Positions 8,582-17,745 of a DNA stretch of 64,000 bases are shown one piece after another (position 1 is the stretch's first letter; the number at the start of each line of letters is the position of its first letter). Under the pieces are notes generated by a model that was given only the letters and a program-made list of their open reading frames with translations, searched no databases and was not told where the DNA came from. This stretch comes from Deltaproteobacteria bacterium. GTDB lineage: Bacteria > Myxococcota_A > UBA9160 > SMWR01. The stretch spans positions 1 through 64,000 of the forward strand of contig JAFDDG010000017.1 of assembly GCA_019310965.1 (NCBI GenBank), in the 5' to 3' direction. Both the position numbers and the translations under genes were made by a program.

Positions 8582-10552
8582 GTGATACAGGTGCATCTGC
8601 CGGACGGCAGCGCGCGAGAGCTGGAAGCGGGCTCGAGCGCCGCCGACCTCGCTTCACAGATCGGTCCCGGGCTCGCCCGGGCTGCGGTTGCCGCGGTGGT
8701 GGACGACGAAGTCTGCGACCTGTCACGTCCTCTATCGGACGGGGCTCAGGTGAGGCTGCTCACGAAGCGCGATCCCGAAGCCCTCGAAATCCTGCGCCAT
8801 TCGGCTGCGCACCTGTTGGCGGATGCCATCCTGCGCATCTTCCCCCAGGCACAACTCGCCATCGGCCCGGTGGTGGAAGACGGCTTCTACTACGACATCT
8901 ACATGCCCGATGGCAGCATCACGCCCGAGGCGTTTCCCCAGATCGAAGCGGAAATGAAGCGACTTGCGAAGGAGTCCCACGCCTTCGAGCGCTGCCAGGT
9001 GGCCGACAAGGATGCGGACGAGGCTTTCGCTCGCTATCGCGCCATCGATGGCGGCCACAACAAGTTCAAGCACGAGATCGTCCAGGACATCGAGGCACGC
9101 GGCGAGGAAATCACGCTCTACCGCCACGGAGAGTTCGTCGATCTCTGCCGCGGCCCGCACGTGCCCAACACCGGCTGGCTCAAGTTCGCAAAGCTCACCG
9201 CCGTCTCCGGCGCCTACTGGCGCGCCGATGCGGATCGCGAACAGCTCGTGCGCGTCTATGGCACGGCCTTCTTTGGCAAGGGGGAGCTCAAGGAGCATCT
9301 ACACCGGCTCGAGGAGGCACGCAAACGCGACCATCGGATGCTCGGCGAACAGCTCGACCTCTTTCATTTCGAAGAGGAGGCGCCGGGCTTCCCATTCTTC
9401 CACGCAAAGGGCGCCACCGTCTTCAACCTGCTGGTCGACACCATGCGCAACTTGTTGCGACGGCGCGGCTATTTCGAGCTGAAGACACCGCTGGTGCTGT
9501 CAGAAAAGCTCTGGCACGTCTCAGGGCACTACGACAACTACCTGGAAAACATGTTCTTCACGAAGCTCAAACTTCGCGACGAGAAGGACGCGGCGACGAT
9601 CCACGACAACGTCGAAGAACAGCGTCCCATGGCCCTCAAGCCGATGAATTGCCCCGGCCACGTGCTCGTCTACAAGGACCGCAACCACAGCCACAACGAG
9701 TTTCCGCTGCGTTTCTCGGAGATGGGGTTGGTGCACCGGCGCGAACTCTCCGGCGTGCGCCACGGCCTGTTTCGCGTGCAGGCTTTCACGCAGGATGACG
9801 CGCACCACTTCTGCACGCCGGAGCAGATTGGTGACGAGATCTGCATGCTGATCGACTTCTTCCGAGAGGTCTACGGCCTCTTCGGCCTCGACGACGTGCG
9901 CATCGAGCTCTCGACGCGTCCGGAAAAGAGTCTCGGCAGCGACGAGATCTGGGACCAGGCGGAGTCGGCGCTCCAGGGGGCCCTCGACGCTGGCGGCATC
10001 GAGTACCAGGTGAACGAGGGCGACGGCGCCTTCTACGGGCCGAAAATCGACTTCCACATTCGCGACGTGCTGAAGCGCTCCTGGCAGTGCGGCACGATCC
10101 AGCTCGACTTCTCGATGCCCGACCGTTTCGGTTGCACGTACGTCGGCGCAGACGGCGCCAAGCACACGCCGGTGATGATCCACCGCGCGTGCTATGGCAG
10201 CGTCGAACGCTTCCTCGGCATCCTGATCGAACACTTTGCCGGCCGGTTCCCGACCTGGCTCGCACCGGTGCAGGTACTGGTGATCCCGGTTTCGGCAAAG
10301 TTCATCGAGTACGCCCGCGAAGTCCACGAGCAGTTGCTCGACGCCGACGTGCGCACCGAGGTGAACCTCAAGGACGATCGTGTCGGCTACAAGATCCGCG
10401 AAGCCAGCCTGCAGAAGCTCCCGTACGTGATCGTCGTGGGCGAGCGCGAGACGGAGAATCGCACGGTCAGCCCGCGCAGCCGCGACCAAGGAGAACTCGA
10501 CGAGATGACCGTCGCTGCCTTCCTCGAGCGGCTGACCGAAGAGCGCGCATGA
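8582..10552 (+). CDS. thrS: Threonyl-tRNA synthetase
   Basis: Cytosolic class II aminoacyl-tRNA synthetase charging tRNA-Thr, 656 aa, full length. Domains in order: TGS domain (MIQVHLPDGSARELEAGSSA), the second editing domain with HSAAHLLADAI and the zinc-like HGEFVDLCRGPH, the catalytic core with KPMNCPGHVLVYK, motif 2 RFSEMGLVHRRELSG and motif 3 near MIHRACYGSVERFLGILIEH, and the C-terminal anticodon-binding domain. The start codon is GTG 8582 with AAGGAG at 8571-8576. infC and rplT, often downstream in other bacteria, are not found here; a ClC channel gene follows instead. Confidence 0.97.
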   Translation: MIQVHLPDGSARELEAGSSAADLASQIGPGLARAAVAAVVDDEVCDLSRPLSDGAQVRLLTKRDPEALEILRHSAAHLLADAILRIFPQAQLAIGPVVEDGFYYDIYMPDGSITPEAFPQIEAEMKRLAKESHAFERCQVADKDADEAFARYRAIDGGHNKFKHEIVQDIEARGEEITLYRHGEFVDLCRGPHVPNTGWLKFAKLTAVSGAYWRADADREQLVRVYGTAFFGKGELKEHLHRLEEARKRDHRMLGEQLDLFHFEEEAPGFPFFHAKGATVFNLLVDTMRNLLRRRGYFELKTPLVLSEKLWHVSGHYDNYLENMFFTKLKLRDEKDAATIHDNVEEQRPMALKPMNCPGHVLVYKDRNHSHNEFPLRFSEMGLVHRRELSGVRHGLFRVQAFTQDDAHHFCTPEQIGDEICMLIDFFREVYGLFGLDDVRIELSTRPEKSLGSDEIWDQAESALQGALDAGGIEYQVNEGDGAFYGPKIDFHIRDVLKRSWQCGTIQLDFSMPDRFGCTYVGADGAKHTPVMIHRACYGSVERFLGILIEHFAGRFPTWLAPVQVLVIPVSAKFIEYAREVHEQLLDADVRTEVNLKDDRVGYKIREASLQKLPYVIVVGERETENRTVSPRSRDQGELDEMTVAAFLERLTEERA

Positions 10553-10743
10553 CGACCATCCCACCCACGACAAGGGCATCGGGACCGACCTGCCGGCGGC
10601 GCAGTGCGCCTACCACGGAGAGGAGTGGCACAAGAAGCGCCGGAGCGAGGACACCTCGCTGACCGGTGAGTGGTGTTCCAGCTGGGAAGGGGAGGGCGGG
10701 CGCCACGAGCGAAAACGACCCGGATCGGGGAGATTCAGGACGC

Positions 10744-12870
10744 ATGCCGCCCGCCGAGCTTCGTGACACCGCCGCCCAGCTGGGGCAACGCTGGCGCCGC
10801 TTCGTGCTCACACAACACTCCGCCGCACGCTGGACCCGCACTCTCGGCCTCGCCTTCATCGTCGGCGTGGCAGCCGGGCTTGCGGCGTTCGCACTCGCCT
10901 GGGGTCTGCACTTCGGCTCCGAGCATCTGGTCGGGCGGGTCTCCGAGCCGGGCAGCGCCGCCGCGTGGCAGTTTCGCTGGGAGCTCCTGCTGCTGCCGGC
11001 CCTGGGCGCGGTGGTGGCCGGCCTGGCTGTGCGCCTCCTGGTCGGGCGCATCGGGGGACAGGGCACCGACGCGATGGTGCACGCCTTCCATCAGGAGAAC
11101 GGCGAGCTCGCGCTGTCGGGGCCCACGGTAAAGGCCGCGGCGTCCATCGCCACCATCGCAAGCGGCGGCTCCGCCGGGCCCGAGGGTCCGAGCGCTGCGC
11201 TGGGTGCTGCCATCGGCTCGAGCGCCGGCGGGCTCGTCGGCGTCACGCCCCGGGAGCGGCGCACGTTGCTCGTGGCCGGCTGTGCGGCGGCGGTGGGAGC
11301 CATCTTCGGCTGTCCATTGGGCGGCGCACTCTTCGCCGCCAGCGTGCAGTATCGCCGCCCGGAGTTCGAGGGCTCGTCACTCGTATCGGCGTTCGTCGCC
11401 TCCGCCGTCGGCTACACCACGTTCTCCCAGGTCTGGGGGCGTGCACCGCGGGTACTCGCCGAGGCGGGAGGGCTCGAGTTCGCGAGCCCAGGCGAGCTGC
11501 CTCTCTATGCACTGCTGGGAATCGTCTGCGGTCTGACCGCGATCTTCTTTTCCGTCTGCCTCAGGACCGGTGAGCGCATCTGTTCGCACTTGCGAGCGGT
11601 GCCAAGCGGTCTGCGCCCGGGCCTCGGCGGGCTCGTCACGGGTGCACTGGCCTGCGCACTGCCTCAGGTGATCGACGGCGAGTACCGCGTCGTGCAGGCC
11701 GCCTTCGACGGCAGCTTCTTCGGCGCGCCGCCGGAGGCCGGCGCCTGGTTGCCGTGGGCCGGCTTCCTGGCGCTGCTCGCCCTGGCCAAGTGCGTGGCTA
11801 CCGGCAGCACCGTCGGCAGCGGTGCACCCGGGGGTGTGCTCGGCCCGAGCCTCGCCATCGGCGCGTACGCCGGAGCGGCGTTCGGTGCCGGCGCGAGCGG
11901 CGTGGCACCGGGCTGGGTCGACGAGTCGCTGCGCCAGGCTCTGATTCCGGTCGGCATGGCGGGAGTTCTCGCCGCGGCCATGCGCACACCCATCGCGGCG
12001 ATGGCGATGGTGATGGAGATGACCGGGAGCTTTGGCCTGATCGTGCCACTGATGCTCTGCACGATGACGGCCTACGTGGTGGGCGGACGCTTCGGCGTGG
12101 TCTCGGCGCAGATGGAAACCTCGGCCGACTCGCCCGCACACGCCGGTGATGCACTGATCTCGCTGCTCGAGCGCCAACGCGTGGCGGAGGTGATGGAGAC
12201 GCGCTGGCCCTACACGGCGCGCCCGGCCACGCCCATCGGCGCGCTGCTGCGAGACCTGCGCCCGGGAGTGCACCCGACCGTGCCCGTGCTCGACGGCGAG
12301 CGCCTCGTCGGCACCGTCTCCATGGACGAGCTGCAGTTCATTCTCGATGAACCCGACGTGGGCGGCGCACTCATCGCCGCGGACGTCGTGGCCCAGCAGA
12401 GGACGCTGCTCGAGCCCGGCGATTCACTCTACGAGGCAATGCACCAGTTCGAGACCCAGGGCGCGGAAGCCCTGCCGGTGGTAAGCGACCGCGCGACAGG
12501 CACCTACCTCGGCATGCTGAGCCGGTCGGCTGTCTTCGAGCGCGTGCGGGATCACATGGACTCGCTGCAGAAAGGCTTTCGCCGCGAGCACGCCGCGCTG
12601 GTCGAATCGCGGGAAGTCACCCACCTGCTGGGCGTTGTCTCCGCAGCGGACAAGCGCTCATTGGACCACGTGCCGGTGGCTCACGACTGGGTCGGGCGCT
12701 CCTTGCGCGAACTCGACTTCCGCCGGGCCTTTGGCTCGCAGGTGCTGGCGGTGCAAACGGCGACGCGCGCGGTACTGCACCCGCCGGACCCGAGCCGTCC
12801 GCTCGAGGCTGGAGACGTGCTGCTAGTCGTGCGCGCGGAGCCCGATGCGGGCAGTGAGCTAGGAGCCTGA
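10744..12870 (+). CDS. ClC-type chloride channel/antiporter with CBS and TrkA-C domains
   Basis: Inner-membrane ClC protein of 708 aa with ten or more hydrophobic segments. The gating-glutamate motif GPEGPSAALG gives Glu147, equivalent to Glu148 of E. coli ClC, so a chloride/proton exchanger is possible. The pore motif GSGAPGGVLGPSLAIGAYAG is present; the first selectivity loop reads GGQGTD rather than GSGIPE. A CBS pair follows (about residues 490-615), then a TrkA-C/RCK-like domain (about 625-700), suggesting control by nucleotides or small ligands. An in-frame GTG at 10666 would add 26 low-complexity residues; ATG 10744 has better protein context. The stop lies inside the left arm of an inverted repeat. 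Confidence 0.9.
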   Translation: MPPAELRDTAAQLGQRWRRFVLTQHSAARWTRTLGLAFIVGVAAGLAAFALAWGLHFGSEHLVGRVSEPGSAAAWQFRWELLLLPALGAVVAGLAVRLLVGRIGGQGTDAMVHAFHQENGELALSGPTVKAAASIATIASGGSAGPEGPSAALGAAIGSSAGGLVGVTPRERRTLLVAGCAAAVGAIFGCPLGGALFAASVQYRRPEFEGSSLVSAFVASAVGYTTFSQVWGRAPRVLAEAGGLEFASPGELPLYALLGIVCGLTAIFFSVCLRTGERICSHLRAVPSGLRPGLGGLVTGALACALPQVIDGEYRVVQAAFDGSFFGAPPEAGAWLPWAGFLALLALAKCVATGSTVGSGAPGGVLGPSLAIGAYAGAAFGAGASGVAPGWVDESLRQALIPVGMAGVLAAAMRTPIAAMAMVMEMTGSFGLIVPLMLCTMTAYVVGGRFGVVSAQMETSADSPAHAGDALISLLERQRVAEVMETRWPYTARPATPIGALLRDLRPGVHPTVPVLDGERLVGTVSMDELQFILDEPDVGGALIAADVVAQQRTLLEPGDSLYEAMHQFETQGAEALPVVSDRATGTYLGMLSRSAVFERVRDHMDSLQKGFRREHAALVESREVTHLLGVVSAADKRSLDHVPVAHDWVGRSLRELDFRRAFGSQVLAVQTATRAVLHPPDPSRPLEAGDVLLVVRAEPDAGSELGA

Positions 12871-12971
12871 CCCAAGACTGGCGTGGGAAGCTCCAGGCGC
12901 CGAGGCGCAACGCAGCCAGCGGTGATGCGTCGGCGTCTGGGCGTCGCGCCAGTCTTGGGTCAGGCTCCTAG
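12859..12971. repeat. Perfect 25-bp inverted repeat enclosing 63 bp, between convergent genes
   Basis: The arms at 12859-12883 and 12947-12971 are exact reverse complements over 25 bases. The stop codons of the ClC gene (12868-12870) and of the convergent phosphotriesterase gene (12968-12970) both lie in the arms. The inner part is itself partly palindromic. Bases 12869-12908 recur with one mismatch at 21779-21818. It could act as a bidirectional terminator, but it has no T-tract, and the recurrence points to a REP-like or MITE-like mobile repeat. Confidence 0.85.
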
Positions 12972-13960
12972 GCGAGTGCCCGCAGCTTCTCTCCGGCAAA
13001 GAAGCGCCGCGGATTGTCGACAAGCAACGTCTCGATCTGTGCATCGGACACACCGGCGTCCTTCAACTGCGGCACGATGTGCTGGCTGAAGTGCGTCGGG
13101 CTCCACATTTCGCCCATCGCCGCCAGAACGGGCGGCGGAAAGGGCTCACCGCGCCAGCACCACACGGTGTCGTGGGACACCACGAGTCTATCGCCGGCGC
13201 CGACCTGGATCAGCTTCACCAGCGATGCGACGCGCTCGGCATCCGGATGCACGGATTCGAGCCCGAAGCGGTCGAAACCGAGATAGGAGCCCGCGCGCGC
13301 GATCTTCAGATGATAGGCATTGTCGGACGTGCCGCAGGAGTGCCCGATGATGACGCGATGGGCGGGCACGCCGGCTTCCGTGAAGATCTGCTGCTGCACG
13401 TCGCCCAGCGTGCCCTGGTCCGTGTGCGTCGTGATGGGCGCACCGGTCTCGACGGCGGCCTTGGCAGCAGCTTCGAGGATGGCGCGGTCGTAATCGCTCA
13501 GGGCGCCGGTTCCGGTCGCCACCTTGATGATGCCGGCCCGCACCCCGGTGTCGCCGACGCCTTCGGTCAGCTCGCGAACGAATAGCTCGGCCATGGCATC
13601 GACCTGAGGGCCGAAGTTCGAGCGGAAGTTCCAGTAGGGAGCGCCGCCTTCCGACTGCTTGTAGAGGCCCGTCGCGCATACGATCCGAAAGCCGGTCTTC
13701 TGCGCCACTCTTGCCATGAACTCGACGTCGCGACCGAGGTCGCTGGGACAGGGGTCGAGCATCGAGGTGATGCCCTGGCTCTTCATCTCCTCGATGCGAT
13801 CGACGCATATCGAGAAGCGCTCCGCCGCATTCGGCCCGGGGCGCAGGCTGTCGGCTTCCCAGCCGGGAAAACCGATCTGCAGGTGCTCGTGCATCAAGGT
13901 GGGGCCGAGCTCGTCGGGGGAGATCGGGCCGGTAACCGTCTGGAGGCTGGCTTGGCTCAT
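12968..13960 (-). CDS. Phosphotriesterase-family metal-dependent hydrolase
   Basis: Binuclear metal amidohydrolase-superfamily enzyme, 330 aa, the usual length of phosphotriesterase homology proteins and PTE-like lactonases. Metal ligands are all present: HxH in MHEH (His24, His26), bridging lysine in IIKVATG (Lys146), His179 in THTD, His207 in GHSCG and Asp264 in SHDTV. It therefore looks catalytically competent. Lactones, esters or phosphoesters are possible substrates; sequence alone does not separate them. Start ATG 13960 (MSQASLQTVTG) has only a weak ribosome binding site. It converges on the ClC gene across the inverted repeat. Confidence 0.9.
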   Translation of the reverse strand: MSQASLQTVTGPISPDELGPTLMHEHLQIGFPGWEADSLRPGPNAAERFSICVDRIEEMKSQGITSMLDPCPSDLGRDVEFMARVAQKTGFRIVCATGLYKQSEGGAPYWNFRSNFGPQVDAMAELFVRELTEGVGDTGVRAGIIKVATGTGALSDYDRAILEAAAKAAVETGAPITTHTDQGTLGDVQQQIFTEAGVPAHRVIIGHSCGTSDNAYHLKIARAGSYLGFDRFGLESVHPDAERVASLVKLIQVGAGDRLVVSHDTVWCWRGEPFPPPVLAAMGEMWSPTHFSQHIVPQLKDAGVSDAQIETLLVDNPRRFFAGEKLRALA

Positions 13961-14156
13961 GCCGGCATCCTAGACGAGACGACCCCATCCGCGGAGGGCC
14001 GACCGCTGCAACGCGCCACCCGCGCCGGCAGCGGTGCCGGAAGCAGGCGCGCCGACTGGGTTTTCGCCGCGCAGCAGCAGATCGAATAGGACCCGAGCGC
14101 CCGGCGTCGGAACCCACCAGACGAGTGCGGCGCGAGGTAGCCGCGGAGGAGCGAGG

Positions 14157-14582
14157 ATGCGCAAGGCAGCATTTCGATGGAAGCGATGGGGGCCCAGCGT
14201 GCCGGCTCTGGCGTTGGCGGCCTGCCTCAGCCTCCTGGGTGCGACGCCGGCTCGGGCGGGCAACGACCTGGCGAACGGCTTCGAGGACCAGATGGGGCGC
14301 CTGCTGGCCGTGGAGGCGTTCCAGTTCGGGCGCTTCCTCCTCTCCGGGGGTCTGCACGGCGGCCGCATGGCGCCGTACGCCACCGCGTGGCCCTCGTCCG
14401 CCGGTGTCCGCACCGAGCACAACCACGCCCTTGATCACGACGATCCGGTCGACTCGCGTCGGCGCTACCACGCCCGGCGCCATCGCGCGCGGCACGAGCG
14501 CTATGCGGATCACGGCTGCAATCACCACGAGCGCACCGAACGCTCCGAGCGACGCCCCAGCTGGGACGACTGGGACGACTAG
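14157..14582 (+). CDS. Small exported His/Arg/Asp-rich protein of unknown function
   Basis: Not recognised. Start ATG 14157 follows GGAGGAG with correct spacing, giving 141 aa. Residues 1-35 form a signal peptide (MRKAAFRWKR, hydrophobic core, cleavage around ARA-GND). The middle has a short hydrophobic, amphipathic part (LLAVEAFQFGRFLLSGG). The last 60 residues are hydrophilic with many His, Arg and Asp and end in SWDDWDD. The His-rich tail could bind metal, but no defined site is visible. It stands alone between a phosphotriesterase-type gene and a CoA-transferase gene. Confidence 0.7.
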   Translation: MRKAAFRWKRWGPSVPALALAACLSLLGATPARAGNDLANGFEDQMGRLLAVEAFQFGRFLLSGGLHGGRMAPYATAWPSSAGVRTEHNHALDHDDPVDSRRRYHARRHRARHERYADHGCNHHERTERSERRPSWDDWDD

Positions 14583-14743
14583 CGCCGGCCGCACTTCCGA
14601 GACGACGGGCACAGGCTGGATCCAGCGCAGCGCGACTGCACCTGAGCCGAGCCGAAGCCGAGCCCGGCGTCGAAGCGGTGACTTGGGCCAGCGAGTCCCC
14701 GCTTCCATTCCCCATCGCAGCACGGATCGTCCATACTGCGCGC

Positions 14744-17137
14744 ATGACGACACTCGGACCTCCGCCTCTCACTGGAACCCGCGTCCTCGACCTGAGCTCC
14801 GGCATTGCCGGGCCGTACTGCACGAAGCTGCTGGCCGACGCGGGAGCCGAGGTCATCAAGGTCGAGTCGCCGAGCGGCGATCACCTGCGCCGTTGGAGCG
14901 CCACGGGCGCGGATCTCGGCGACGAAGACGGCGCCTTCTTCCGCTTCTTGAACACTTCCAAGCGCAGCGTCGTCCTGTCGCTGGCAAGCGCCGCGGGGCG
15001 CGAAGCGTTGCTCGATCTCGCCGTCTCGGCGGACCTGGTCGTCGAGGACCTGCGACCCGGCAAGCTCGATGCAATGGGCCTGGGGCACGCGGCACTCAGC
15101 GAGCGCAACCCGGCGCTGTCTCTGGCCTCGATCACACCCTTCGGAGGCGGCGGTCCGTGGAGCCAGCGCGCCGCCAACGAGTTCACGCTCCAGGCATGGG
15201 CCGGCTCGACCCACACGCGCGGCCTTCCCAACGAGGAGCCCGTCTCCGTGTCCGGATGGCTCGGCGAATTCGTCGCCGGCGCATTCGGCGCACCGGCCGC
15301 ACTCGCGGCCATCGAGACGGCGCGTCGCAGCGGCCGGGGAAAGCACGTCGACGTCTCCATCTTCGAGACGATGCTGCTCTCCTTCCAGCAGTACCGGTTC
15401 ATTTTCGAGCGGTTCGAGCCGGGCTTTCCGTCGAACCGCGAAATCGACATCCCGTCCATCGAGCCGGCGAAGGACGGCATGGTGGGGTTCGCCGTCGTCA
15501 CGGGCCAGCAGTGGCAGGACTTCTGCCTGCTGATCGACCAGCCCGAGTTCGCGCAGGTCGAGGAGTCCCAGAGCGTCCAGAATCGCTTCGCGAAGCGCGA
15601 AGAGGTGTGGGAGATGATCCGCAGCTACACGCGCGAACGCAGCATGGCCGAGCTGCTCGAGCGCGCGGAAATGCTGCGAGTGCCCGCCGCCCCCGTGGTC
15701 GAGGGAGCACGCGTCCCCGCGCTCGACCATTTCAAGGCGCGTGGCGTCTACGTCGAAAACCCCGCGGGCTTCCAACAGCCGCGCGTGCCGTATCGACTCG
15801 AGCGCTGTATGTCGCGTCCCTTCGAGCCGGCGCCGGCGCTCGGCGCGGACTCGGCTGCGATCCTCGCGGAGCGGCACGAGCGCGAGCCCGCCATCGTGGC
15901 CGGCGGCGACGCGGAGGTCGCGCCCCTCCGGGGCCTGCGGGTCCTCGACCTGAGCGCATTCTGGGCGGGTCCGGTCGTCGGGAATTCGCTCTCGGCGCTC
16001 GGCGCCGATGTGATCAAGATCGAGTCGACGCGCCGCCCCGACATGATGCGCTTCTCGAGCGGCTTCGTTCGCGACACCCTATGGGAGTGGTCACCCATCT
16101 ATCACGGCGCCAACCCCAACAAGCGCTGCATCACCCTCGACCTGACCACGGACGCCGGCCGCGACATCCTCGGGCGCCTGGCCAAGGACGCCGACATCGT
16201 CATAGAGAACTTCTCGGCACGCGTGCTCGACAACCTTGGAATCGGCTGGGAGTGGCTTCACGCAATCAACCCGAAGGCGATCCTGATGCGGCTCCCGGCG
16301 TTCGGACTCGACGGCCCATGGCGCGATCGCACGGGCTTCGCGATGACGATCGAGCAGGTGAGCGGTCTCGCGTGGCGCACCGGGCACCCGGACGGTCCAC
16401 CGCTGATTCCTCGCGGTCCCTGCGACCCGATCGCCGGCGCCCACGGGCTCTTCACGATCCAGCTGGCGCTGCGCGACCGAGAGCGCACGGGTGAGGGACA
16501 GCTCATCGAGGTTCCCCTGGTGGAGGTCGGTCTCAACGCGGCTGCCGAGCAGGTAATCGAGTTCACCGCCTACGGTGGACGCATCGGCCGGCAGGGCAAC
16601 CGTGGCCGCAATGCAGCACCTCAGGGCATCTATCGCGCGTTGGGGGACGACGCGTGGGTGGCCATCTCCGTGGAGACCGATGCCCAGTGGGAAGGCCTGG
16701 TGCGCGCACTCGGTGATCCTGCCTGGGCCCGCGCCGCCGAGCTCGCGAGCGCACCGGGGCGACTCGCAGCGCACGATCTCCTCGACGAGAAGCTGTCACG
16801 CGCCATCGCCGAGCTGGAGCGCGACGTTGCGGTCGAGCGGCTGCTCGCCGCGGATGTGCCGGCGGCACCGATCATCAGCCCCAACTCCACCGGCGAGAAC
16901 CCTCAGGCGCGGGAGCGGGGCTTCTTTCAGGAGATCGAGCACCCGCTCACCGGCAAGACGCCCTACCCGAGTTTTCCGGCACGCTTCGATGGCAGCTTCA
17001 TCCACTGGCAGAAGCCGGCGCCGACGCTCGGGCAGCACAACGACGAGGTACTGTCGGAGCTGCTCGGACTCACCGAGCAGGAACTCGCCGAGCTGCGCGC
17101 AAGCGGCGTAATCGGCGAACGCCCGGCCTTCGTGTGA
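14744..17137 (+). CDS. Double CaiB/BaiF (family III) CoA-transferase, tandem fusion
   Basis: Two complete family III CoA-transferase units in one chain of 797 aa. Unit 1 (about residues 1-390) begins TGTRVLDLSSGIAGPYCTKL and contains GRGKHVDVSIFE. Unit 2 (about 400-797) begins RGLRVLDLSAFWAGPVVGNS and contains GEGQLIEVPLVE. These enzymes move CoA between acyl-CoAs and free carboxylates in the cytosol. The two units differ in the active-site strand (VDVS against IEVP), so one may be specialised or structural; single-chain pairs could replace the interlocked dimer of ordinary members. The start at ATG 14744 has no strong ribosome binding site. No other acyl-CoA gene adjoins it. Confidence 0.9.
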   Translation: MTTLGPPPLTGTRVLDLSSGIAGPYCTKLLADAGAEVIKVESPSGDHLRRWSATGADLGDEDGAFFRFLNTSKRSVVLSLASAAGREALLDLAVSADLVVEDLRPGKLDAMGLGHAALSERNPALSLASITPFGGGGPWSQRAANEFTLQAWAGSTHTRGLPNEEPVSVSGWLGEFVAGAFGAPAALAAIETARRSGRGKHVDVSIFETMLLSFQQYRFIFERFEPGFPSNREIDIPSIEPAKDGMVGFAVVTGQQWQDFCLLIDQPEFAQVEESQSVQNRFAKREEVWEMIRSYTRERSMAELLERAEMLRVPAAPVVEGARVPALDHFKARGVYVENPAGFQQPRVPYRLERCMSRPFEPAPALGADSAAILAERHEREPAIVAGGDAEVAPLRGLRVLDLSAFWAGPVVGNSLSALGADVIKIESTRRPDMMRFSSGFVRDTLWEWSPIYHGANPNKRCITLDLTTDAGRDILGRLAKDADIVIENFSARVLDNLGIGWEWLHAINPKAILMRLPAFGLDGPWRDRTGFAMTIEQVSGLAWRTGHPDGPPLIPRGPCDPIAGAHGLFTIQLALRDRERTGEGQLIEVPLVEVGLNAAAEQVIEFTAYGGRIGRQGNRGRNAAPQGIYRALGDDAWVAISVETDAQWEGLVRALGDPAWARAAELASAPGRLAAHDLLDEKLSRAIAELERDVAVERLLAADVPAAPIISPNSTGENPQARERGFFQEIEHPLTGKTPYPSFPARFDGSFIHWQKPAPTLGQHNDEVLSELLGLTEQELAELRASGVIGERPAFV

Positions 17138-17316
17138 CGGCCTGCCACCTCAGCTGCTGCCGAGCCACTCTTGAACCTCGTCGCGGGCCCCACCTCAGCC
17201 GTCCGTGAAATCGAAACGATACGCAGCGACCTTCGAGCCACATCCGACGGCGGCTTCGGCGAACGCGCTCGCACCCGGGACGCGCCCGCCCGCCGCACAT
17301 AGCCATGGAGGACGAC

Positions 17317-17709
17317 ATGACGACCCCGTTCTGGTGCCTCTTGTTTGCGGCGGTCTTTCCCTATGTGATCACCGGCCTCGGTGTGAAGTACCGCATCGAC
17401 CAGCTCGGCAGCGTGGACAAACACCACCCGCGCGAACAGGCAAAAGAGCTGCGTGACGTAGCGGCCCGTGCGGACGCCGCGCAACAAAATGCCTGGGAAG
17501 CGCTCGCGGTCTTCACGGCCGCCGTGACGGTGGCCCACCTGAGCAGTGCGGATCCCGACGCATCCGCCACGGCCTCACTCGTATTCGTGCTCGCGCGCAT
17601 CCTCCACCCGATCGCCTACATCGCCAATCAGCCGACTTTGCGCGCGCTGGCATTCTTGACCGGCCTCCTCAGCTGTCTGACCCTATTCGGACTGGCGATC
17701 GGGGCGTAG
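17317..17709 (+). CDS. MAPEG family membrane protein
   Basis: Inner-membrane protein of 130 aa with four hydrophobic segments, matching the MAPEG family (membrane-associated proteins in eicosanoid and glutathione metabolism). The signature region RADAAQQNAWEALAVF is visible near residues 50-65. I prefer ATG 17317 over ATG 17305, because the bases of the earlier start (ATGGAGGACGAC) supply GGAGG five bases before 17317. Bacterial members are usually of unknown substrate; some are glutathione transferases or peroxidases. A GDSL-type hydrolase gene follows 36 bases later. Confidence 0.85.
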   Translation: MTTPFWCLLFAAVFPYVITGLGVKYRIDQLGSVDKHHPREQAKELRDVAARADAAQQNAWEALAVFTAAVTVAHLSSADPDASATASLVFVLARILHPIAYIANQPTLRALAFLTGLLSCLTLFGLAIGA

Positions 17710-17745
17710 TGCGGCCCCGCGCCGGCACCGAGCTGGAGTGAACGA

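Noticed and set aside
12968-13960. Reading the phosphotriesterase-family gene as a recent transfer carried by the flanking repeat.
   Set aside because: There is no transposase and no target duplication in view, and base use matches the neighbours.
13188-14753. Long minus-strand open frame overlapping the phosphotriesterase and small exported protein genes.
   Set aside because: Its composition (Arg/Val/Ala-rich) is that of an antisense shadow; the recognised genes occupy other frames with good start signals and motifs.
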